Source: Bacteroides faecalis (GTDB lineage Bacteria; Bacteroidota; Bacteroidia; Bacteroidales; Bacteroidaceae). From it: 64,000 nt of DNA. The stretch covers positions 1 to 64,000 of the forward strand of contig NZ_BHWB01000013.1 in NCBI RefSeq assembly GCF_003865075.1. Reading direction: 5' to 3'. The first letter of the stretch is position 1. Every line of letters begins with the position of its first letter. A program made the position numbers and the translations under genes. Positions 29,283 to 35,603 of the stretch are shown in pieces. The notes under the pieces were generated by a model. That model saw nothing but the letters and a program-made list of their open reading frames with translations. It was not told where the DNA came from and made no database searches.

Positions 29283-29915
29283 TTATTTCTTCATTTCTAT
29301 CGGAAGTGATTCCTCATATTGCTTCCTAAGCATTGAAAGTTCTTTGACCTTTTGCCGGATATTTGTCTTTAAGATTTTCTGATTCAGAAGGATTTTTTTT
29401 CAGGTTGGTAAAATACAATCCTTCCAAAACTTTATTTTTATCGTTTGGTAATACATCAATTGCATCACTTATTAGTTTCCAATCTCCATAACGAACAGCC
29501 CACTGTTTCTCAAAATCAAAATGAAGCACATCATGAGGTGATTCTAGAGTTCCTTCTTTGATCAGAGGTAGCAAGTTTTTTCCATCCAACTCCAATCCTC
29601 CGGTACTAATATTACAAAGTTCTGCAATCGTCGGGAACCAATCCACATTCATGGCAATTTGATTTCTCACTTCACCTTCAGGAAAATGTCCGATCCAAGA
29701 AACAATGGCAGGAACTCGAATTCCTCCTTCAAAAAGAGAAAACTTGCCCCCACGATAATCGCCACAATATCCTCCACCGCCCAAAGTACGAACTTCGGTG
29801 CTATGCCCATTGTCTGACTGGAAAATCACAATAGTATTTTCATCCAATCCCTGAATGGTTAAAAAAGTACGCAACTCCTCCAAATAGTCATTAAATATAG
29901 AAACAAAAACAGCAT
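29283..29915 (-). pseudogene. Arylsulfatase-type sulfatase, 3' remnant
   Basis: The frame encodes the C-terminal third of a formylglycine-type sulfatase: ENTIVIFQSDNGHS (metal-binding DN), KFSLFEGGIRVPAIVSW, MNVDWFPTIAELC and WAVRYGDWKL. The N-terminal domain with the C/S-x-P-x-R maturation motif is absent; sequence similarity fades above about 29915. The first open codon is not an ATG (TTG at 29883). Near the end, one extra base (about 29338-29342) shifts the frame so that it stops at TAG, while the family-like ending (VKELSMLRKQYEESL) continues in another frame to TAA at 29283-29285. It cannot be an active sulfatase. Confidence 0.85.
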
Positions 29916-30087
29916 ATATCCGCCACGGATTAAGTAATTTAGAATAAAAGATTTCTTACTCATCTGTTTTCCATACTAAATTCCATGTACACTTTTTAAT
30001 GTACACCATCAGATGTTATCCTCTCTGAAAAACAGTATCTTTTTACCTTAAAAATATTATATGACCAATATATTCTTCCATCAATTC

Positions 30088-30122
30088 CTCTGGTCATACA
30101 TAAAAATACTATCTGACCAGAG
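30088..30122. repeat. Inverted repeat CTCTGGTCA/TGACCAGAG
   Basis: CTCTGGTCA (30088-30096) and TGACCAGAG (30114-30122) are perfect inverted copies with 17 bases between. An outer AATTC on both sides lengthens the symmetry with a 2-base offset. It lies upstream of the sulfatase remnant on the minus strand, so it may be an operator of the lost gene. Confidence 0.5.
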
Positions 30123-30260
30123 AAGAATTGTGGAAAATCAAACACCAACTTTAATCTTTTACCCTAAAATTTATTGAACTTTATAATAAGAACGGTTCAG
30201 AATTGAAATACCACTAAAAGACTTAAAAAATAATGGCATAAAAATAAGAAACAGATCAAA

Positions 30261-30380
30261 ATCCAAAGCATACGCATTATAAATCTCCTCAACTTTTGTA
30301 TTTCTTGCTTAGTAACATATACCTTTACGTCAAAAATATGGATTTAGCCACTTTTTGATTATAATGCGTACGCCCTGGAT
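30261..30380. repeat. MITE-like 120-bp element with 22-bp inverted ends
   Basis: The ends ATCCAAAGCATACGCATTATAA (30261-30282, shown in full only to mark the match) and 30359-30380 are inverted copies agreeing at 19 of 22 positions. The 76-bp interior has no coding frame. Size and layout suit a miniature inverted-repeat element. A clean target duplication was not found, although GATCAA occurs close to both ends. Confidence 0.5.
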
Positions 30381-30428
30381 CGAATTCGATCAATCAATAC
30401 ACTATAGAAAAATGTTATTTTCGCATTT

Positions 30429-30510
30429 GATCTCTCATACTCTCATCTTTCCATATATAAATATCAGTTATTCAATAATATAAACTAATGAGAGTTTCCT
30501 ATGAGAGATC
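30429..30510 (+). repeat. 82-bp palindromic repeat, copy A
   Basis: The element begins GATCTCTCATA and ends TATGAGAGATC, perfect 11-bp inverted ends, with further CTCTCAT/ATGAGAG copies inside. A second 82-bp copy lies inverted at 35522-35603 with 71 of 82 positions identical by my hand alignment. It is a REP- or MITE-like dispersed repeat, not coding. Confidence 0.8.
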
Positions 30511-30936
30511 TATTTTCAAATGTAATCTCTCATTCTTTCTTCTTACGATAAAAAAAGTAGCTTATAGGTTCCCAAATCAAAACAATATTGGTACATTCTT
30601 CCTAAAAATCACATTTGTACAAATATTCCCAAGAAAGTCCTTTATTGTCTCGGCTTGTACCCATATTCCACATTCGGTCCTCAAAGAACGATTTTAAGAA
30701 CCAAATTAAAGAACCGATTCAAAGAACAAGGTCATGATAACTCTTACCTTAATATTTATGAGAATTCAGTTTATTGTGTTCTAAAACCAAACATTAGAGA
30801 AATTGTATTTCCACTAAAGAACTACAAGAAGAAAAAAACAAGAAAAAAGTTCAGCATTAGATTAGCTATATATTAAATTAAAAATTATTTTTGCAACGTT
30901 TTTTAAATTTTATTCTAATATTATGTACAAGATTTT

Positions 30937-31919
30937 TCTGATTATCCGTTTATGCACCTGTTATATTCGCAATTACTAGTCTGTCAAAGAGTTTGTCTCC
31001 AAAATACCGTCTGTTTAATTTGTAAATAAACTCGTTGAGATACAACTGTAAGTATTTCCTTTTGATTTTATGGTAGTTGCCCAGCAATGTCCGTTTTGCA
31101 TTACTGATTGCGATATGCACCCATTTGAGTGTTTCCTTGGTGGTTTTGGCGTCTGATTTCTCGGTGACGTGCAATTCCACCAGATCGGAGATGTCAACGT
31201 AAGAAGTGCTTTTGTCCGAAAATACGATGGCATCATCCTCCATGCAGTCCCTGACCACGCCGTTGATTCCTTCACTTTGATGGCTATCCAGTACCCTGGC
31301 CTTGAAATAACGCACATGCTTCTCCTTTTTGCCCGTTTCGATATCTTCCAACGGGGTGCTTTCGGCCATCACCGCAACGTTCTGCTTTCCCTCGGCTCCC
31401 CGGCCACGTGTACCCTTGCCTCGCTCGATTTCCTTACTGGCCACCGAAAAGTAACCCTCATCCAGTTCTATCATCCCTTCCAGTGTATACCTTGCATCCC
31501 GGTTGCCCATCGCCCTGCGGAGTTTGTGTACCATCGCCCATACCGGTTCGTAACGCTTCAATCCTAATTGCTTCTGGAGTTCGTTGGTGGAGAATCCCTT
31601 TTTTGTGCAACTCATCAGGAACATCGTTTTGTACCACACCAGAAACGGCAGCTTGGAGCTCTCCATGATCGTACCGCTGCGCAACGAGGTGCGGAAACGG
31701 CAACCTTTGCATTCATAACTCCATTTACCCTGTAACCAATAATGGGAAGTGCCCCCGCATCGCTTGCAGACAACCCCTTCCTTATCACGCTGCTCCTTGA
31801 AATGCAAACGACAATCTTCCTCCGAACCGAAATGAGCCGTAAAACTGAATATGTTCATAATCCCTGCTTTTTGAGCGCTAATATACTAAAAATATTAGGT
31901 GTGTTTGCGGAGAATCAGA
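30937..31919 (-). mobile_element. IS1595-family insertion sequence, complete, 983 bp
   Basis: The ends read TCTGATTATCCG at 30937 and its near-inverse CGGAGAATCAGA up to 31919. Over 23 bp the terminal inverted repeats agree at 17 positions. One transposase gene fills the element (30950-31858, minus strand). The flanking 8-bp duplication is perfect, so the insertion is recent. Confidence 0.92.
30950..31858 (-). CDS. IS1595-type (ISXO2-like) transposase
   Basis: 302-residue transposase. The N-terminal zinc ribbon has paired cysteines, VCKRCGG and YECKGCRFR. Next comes a helical DNA-binding part (STNELQKQLGLKRYEPVW) and then the ISXO2-like catalytic domain: first Asp in MIELDEGYF, second in VFSDKSTSY, and the WVHIAISNAKR segment where this family carries an Asn or His near the third acidic position. 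All expected parts are intact, so the element is probably active. The gene is transcribed opposite to the transporter it disrupts and has a higher GC content than its surroundings, which suggests acquisition by transfer. Confidence 0.93.
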   Translation of the reverse strand: MNIFSFTAHFGSEEDCRLHFKEQRDKEGVVCKRCGGTSHYWLQGKWSYECKGCRFRTSLRSGTIMESSKLPFLVWYKTMFLMSCTKKGFSTNELQKQLGLKRYEPVWAMVHKLRRAMGNRDARYTLEGMIELDEGYFSVASKEIERGKGTRGRGAEGKQNVAVMAESTPLEDIETGKKEKHVRYFKARVLDSHQSEGINGVVRDCMEDDAIVFSDKSTSYVDISDLVELHVTEKSDAKTTKETLKWVHIAISNAKRTLLGNYHKIKRKYLQLYLNEFIYKLNRRYFGDKLFDRLVIANITGA

Positions 31920-33428
31920 AAGATTTTTCATGGTTTCCATCTAGTAGAAGCTTATCAGGACTTAAAGAAAGCTAAACGATTAGCAAAAAATCAGACAGTG
32001 ACCCGATGTATAAAGTTAACCATAGCTATTACCCTTTCCCTAATTTTATGGTTCCTGCCTATTAATACATTGGGGATAGAAGGCTTAACTGTTATAGAAC
32101 AAAGACTTATTTCAATTTTTATTTTTGCCACTCTCATGTGGGTATTCGAAGCTGTCCCAGCATGGACTACTTCCGTATTAATAGTCGTATTACTATTGCT
32201 TACCGTTTCCGATAGTAGTTTATGGTTCTTAACTCAGAACATTCCTGCAGAAGAATTGGGACAAACTGTCAAATATAAGTCTATTATGCACTGTTTTGCC
32301 GATCCTATCATCATGCTGTTTATAGGTGGCTTCATTCTTGCTATCGCAGCAACCAAAAGTGGATTGGACGTATTGTTAGCACGAGTTATGTTAAGACCTT
32401 TTGGAACACAATCACGATATGTGTTATTGGGATTTATCCTCGTTACAGCTGTATTCTCGATGTTTCTTAGTAATACTGCTACAGCTGCCATGATGCTTAC
32501 TTTTTTGACTCCCGTATTAAAAGCACTCCCGGCAGATGGAAAGGGAAAAATAGGATTGGCTATGGCCATTCCTGTGGCTGCCAATGTAGGCGGTATGGGA
32601 ACTCCTATCGGCACACCACCTAATGCCATTGCTTTAAAATACTTGAATGATCCAGAAGGATTAAACTTAAATATAGGTTTTGGAGAATGGATGAGTTTTA
32701 TGTTGCCTTATACGCTAATAGTATTATTTATCGCTTGGTTTATACTTTTACGACTGTTCCCATTCAAGCAAAAGAGCATCGAACTGCAAATTGAAGGTGA
32801 AGCAAAGAAAGACTGGCGTTCCATTGTTGTTTATATCACCTTTGCTATAACGGTGCTATTGTGGATGTTCGACAAGTTTACAGGAGTAAACTCCAATGTA
32901 GTGGCGATGATTCCGGTAGCTGTATTTTGTATAACAGGTGTTATTACCAAACGTGATTTGGAAGAGATCAGTTGGAGTGTACTTTGGATGGTAGCTGGTG
33001 GCTTTGCATTGGGCGTAGCTTTGCAAGAGACCGGACTGGCTAAGCATATGATTGAAGCTATTCCATTCAGCACATGGCCTCCTGTACTAATGATTGTCGG
33101 TTCTGGACTGATCTGCTACGCTATGGCAAACTTTATTTCCCACACTGCTACTGCAGCTTTACTTGTTCCTATTCTCGCTATTGCCGGAATCAGTATGCGT
33201 GAAAACCTGTCATCATTAGGAGGCGTAGAGACTTTATTAATTGGAGTGGCAATCGGATCATCACTAGCAATGATATTACCAATTAGTACACCACCTAACG
33301 CTTTAGCACATGCCACAGGAATGATCCAACAAAAAGATATGGAAAAAGTGGGTATAATCATGGGAATAATCGGACTGATATTGGGATATACCATGTTAAT
33401 TATACTCGGTTCCAACAAATTACTATAA
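31899..33428 (+). CDS. DASS/SLC13-family anion symporter, 5' end replaced by IS
   Basis: Sodium-coupled dicarboxylate or sulfate transporter of the DASS (SLC13/CitT) family with about 12 membrane helices. Both SNT-type signatures are present: FLSNTATAAMM with GMGTPIGTPPNA in the first half, and SHTATAALLVP with LPISTPPNALAH in the second. The original start is ATG at 30923-30925, and the IS landed after codon 4 (MYKI, within codon 5). The frame stays open through the right IS end, where a GTG at 31899 gives MCLRRIRK in place of MYK before IFHGFHLVEAYQDLKKA. The protein may therefore still be made if the IS provides a promoter, which I could not identify. It is followed by the terminator at 33446-33486. 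Confidence 0.9.
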   Translation: MCLRRIRKIFHGFHLVEAYQDLKKAKRLAKNQTVTRCIKLTIAITLSLILWFLPINTLGIEGLTVIEQRLISIFIFATLMWVFEAVPAWTTSVLIVVLLLLTVSDSSLWFLTQNIPAEELGQTVKYKSIMHCFADPIIMLFIGGFILAIAATKSGLDVLLARVMLRPFGTQSRYVLLGFILVTAVFSMFLSNTATAAMMLTFLTPVLKALPADGKGKIGLAMAIPVAANVGGMGTPIGTPPNAIALKYLNDPEGLNLNIGFGEWMSFMLPYTLIVLFIAWFILLRLFPFKQKSIELQIEGEAKKDWRSIVVYITFAITVLLWMFDKFTGVNSNVVAMIPVAVFCITGVITKRDLEEISWSVLWMVAGGFALGVALQETGLAKHMIEAIPFSTWPPVLMIVGSGLICYAMANFISHTATAALLVPILAIAGISMRENLSSLGGVETLLIGVAIGSSLAMILPISTPPNALAHATGMIQQKDMEKVGIIMGIIGLILGYTMLIILGSNKLL

Positions 33429-33445
33429 ATAACTTCCTTTCATAA

Positions 33446-33486
33446 AACAGGCCCTGTGTGAATTAAGCATTCTTACAGAGCCTGTT
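33446..33486 (+). terminator. Terminator after the DASS transporter
   Basis: AACAGGC-CTGT (from 33446) pairs with ACAG-GCCTGTT (to 33486), one mismatch in an 11-12 bp stem. It lies 18 bp after the stop codon. The T-run is weak. Confidence 0.7.
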
Positions 33487-33945
33487 ATAGTAAAAGTATC
33501 AACCTTTTGTAATCAATTAACAACCAACAAGAGTGTTCCCGTTCAGATATCTCCCTTGAGAAGCTGGTTTTCCTCGTTTATCGTAATATTATATGTAAAA
33601 AATAGACCATGTCATTCGCTAACTGGGAAGCTATTACGCAACATCTGGCGATAAAGTTTAAAGATAGATTTAATTGTGGTAATTTTATGCTCGTCGAGAG
33701 TGCGCCCTCTTTAGTGCTAGCCTTTCCCCCAACCGAAGGGTTTTGAAAGAAAAACATTGCCTGGCATAGTTTATTTTATTTTTATGACAAGCAAAAATAA
33801 AACTTCTTCCTGAATTTAAGAAATAACATAAACTTTATCCTCCTCAAAAATCTAATGGAATAAATCTATTTATGCATGAATCATTTGCAAATAACTAAAA
33901 TATTGAATATTTTTGTTATAGGATATCTTAAATCACAATACTCTC
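33487..33945. other. Non-coding stretch, possible 45-codon frame
   Basis: About 460 bases between the terminator and the next gene. The only open frame with ordinary-looking composition is 33609-33746 on the plus strand, starting MSFANWEAITQHLAIKF and ending at TGA. I do not recognise it, and it may be debris of a lost gene. Nothing else was seen. Confidence 0.35.
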
Positions 33946-34389
33946 ATGGAAACCATTTTACTTATCGGCATTACCATTGTAGTTGCCATATGGATTATAC
34001 GAAAAGAAAACAAAAAACTCAAGAACACCTACGGACTACACAGAGCTAATAAAACATTTAGCGAAGAATGTGTCCGCTTGCTTAAATATGAAAAATACGG
34101 ATGTTACAAACTTACCGGAATGAAATACAAATGCCTGAAACAGGCTGATTATGGAATACATCACGGATATGCAATAGCAGAAAGAAATAACCAATATGAC
34201 AATGCCATTATAATAAAGAGGAAAGACAATGGGAAAATTATAGCTTGCGTGGAAAATGAGGGAAACAGGCAACTATATGATTTTATCATCCAAAACGAAG
34301 GAAAGGTACATGCATTATATTACATATGGAAATATAGTAAAAATAGAATTTACGGATGTGCCTATATTAAAGATAGGGACGAATATTGA
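33946..34389 (+). CDS. Hypothetical protein with N-terminal membrane anchor
   Basis: 147 residues, unrecognised. Residues 1-18 form a membrane helix (METILLIGITIVVAIWII), then a basic stretch (RKENKKLKN) and a soluble, Lys/Tyr-rich domain of about 120 residues. The inside-positive pattern suggests that the soluble domain is cytoplasmic. The predicted charge and codon use look like a real gene, but no catalytic motif is seen. It stands alone between the transporter terminator and the thioredoxin remnant. The start ATG is the only sensible one. Confidence 0.6.
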   Translation: METILLIGITIVVAIWIIRKENKKLKNTYGLHRANKTFSEECVRLLKYEKYGCYKLTGMKYKCLKQADYGIHHGYAIAERNNQYDNAIIIKRKDNGKIIACVENEGNRQLYDFIIQNEGKVHALYYIWKYSKNRIYGCAYIKDRDEY

Positions 34390-34504
34390 TAATCAATATT
34401 TTTATAGTTGAGTATAAATTCGTGTTACCTAGCCATGAAACTCGTAAAGAACAAGACGGCTTTTATAAAGGCGCCAATATATAACAAAACGATGTAAAAT
34501 AGTG

Positions 34505-35135
34505 AGCCCCGCAGCAATTGCTTTGAATTTAGAACTGGAAAAAGCTCGGATGAACAGGCAAAAAAGGAAATCTTTCAAAAAATGTGTCAATTGAACGATG
34601 AGGATAAGACTTATACTAAAGAATATAAAGCACTTCAAAAGAAAAGCAGGGAAGTTAATAATAAATATAAGACTTATGAGAAAGAGTATATCTTGCCAAA
34701 GCCTACGATGGTGGGATTATATTATCTGTTGAAGCAACAAATCATGAGAATGCGTGACTCTGAAGAAGTTTCTAAAATCATTCATATATAAAATTGGGAT
34801 ATGCAAGTAAGTTTATAGATAATCCAATGAGTGATTATGTGAAACTTTGGATAGCCAGTCGTGAAATAAAGGTCGGTGGGAATTATATAGATTTCACAGC
34901 TCCTGATTTCGAAGGACTCCATCATACATTATCCAAAGGAATAAAAGGAAAAGTGGCTTTGATGGATTTATGGGCTTCTTGGTGCAGTCCCTGTCATCGG
35001 TCATCTCTCAGCATGATATCTGTTTATGAGGCTTATAAAGATAAAGGTTTTACTATTATCGGTGTTGCCCATGAACATCTTGTGGATGATATGAAATATA
35101 TTTGTCACGAGTTCTTTGAGACTAATGAAGAATAA
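34505..35135 (+). pseudogene. TlpA-like thioredoxin-domain protein, broken
   Basis: Pieces of a Bacteroides secreted thiol-disulfide oxidoreductase (AhpC/TSA-thioredoxin type with an N-terminal helical domain) lie in three frames. They are SPAAIALNLELEKAR (34505 on), EQAKKEIFQKMCQLNDEDK (34552-34791) and the thioredoxin part (up to 35135) with IDFTAPDFEGLHHTL and the active site WASWCSPCHRSS. Frame changes are near 34550 and 34785. The C-terminal half of the thioredoxin fold after VDDMKY is missing and the N-terminal domain is not found. It is not functional as it stands. Confidence 0.8.
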
Positions 35136-35507
35136 AAACAAGCCGCAAGACACATAAATATCTGATAACCACATAAGGAAAGAAAATTGTTACTTTTACT
35201 CTAAATCAACCTCTGTTTATAGATTATGTACTTTACATTTTCAGATTATAAAGCCTTTATTTACGTACTTACCACTAAGAATCATATCCGTACCACTCAA
35301 GTAGATGGAATACATCACTCCAGTGCTGAATTCTCGTCACTCTAGTGCAAAGAACTATGCATTAGAGTGGAAAGAACCAAATGTAGGTTTAATAATTCGT
35401 CAATACTTAATGTATATCAGCTGATTACAGAATACTTTTCATAAAAAGGAGCAATTGCCTGCACAAACACTACTATCTGGCAGAATACAAAAATCAGGCG
35501 GTTAGGA
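35136..35507. promoter_or_regulatory. Intergenic region with phased CACTNNAGTG boxes
   Basis: No gene is seen. Boxes with the plan CACT-NN-AGTG start at 35294, 35316, 35338 and 35360, each exactly 22 bp apart; a weaker one starts at 35273. Boxes 35316 (CACTCCAGTG) and 35338 (CACTCTAGTG) are fully symmetrical. Regular spacing of two helical turns suggests cooperative protein binding. Both neighbouring genes end towards this region, so no present gene obviously uses it. Confidence 0.55.
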
Positions 35508-35521
35508 GCATGAGAGATAAT

Positions 35522-35603
35522 CATCTCTCATAGAGACCTCTCATTAGCGTATATTATTGAATAACCGATATTTATCTACGAAAGGATGAGAGTATGAGAG
35601 ATC
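35522..35603 (-). repeat. 82-bp palindromic repeat, copy B
   Basis: Inverted counterpart of the element at 30429-30510, same length, 71 of 82 positions identical. It covers the last 20 codons and the stop of the GH78 gene. A further ATGAGAGAT/ATCTCTCAT pair lies just outside at 35510-35530. Confidence 0.8.

Larger units (their letters stand above)
29931..30922. other. Non-coding stretch with several repeats
   Basis: Nearly 1 kb of AT-rich sequence without a supportable gene; the short frames here have no recognisable features. It holds an inverted repeat at 30088-30122, a 120-bp element at 30261-30380, an 82-bp palindromic repeat at 30429-30510, and four imperfect units of about 13 bp (AAAGAACCGATT-like) at 30682-30730. 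The right end is the native 5' region of the DASS transporter gene. Confidence 0.6.
30929..31927. repeat. 8-bp target-site duplication of the insertion sequence
   Basis: AAGATTTT occurs at 30929-30936 and again at 31920-31927, directly touching the two ends of the element. Eight bases is the usual duplication length for the IS1595 family. Removing one copy and the element restores a continuous transporter reading frame. Confidence 0.9.

Noticed and set aside
30488..30876. Two short plus-strand open frames (30488-30697 and 30655-30876)
   Set aside because: They overlap repeats, have low-complexity Lys/Asn-rich ends and no recognisable domain or ribosome site; treated as non-coding.
35294..35369. 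CRISPR array
   Set aside because: The repeated core is only about 10 bp and spacers are 12 bp; far too small, and no cas genes are near.
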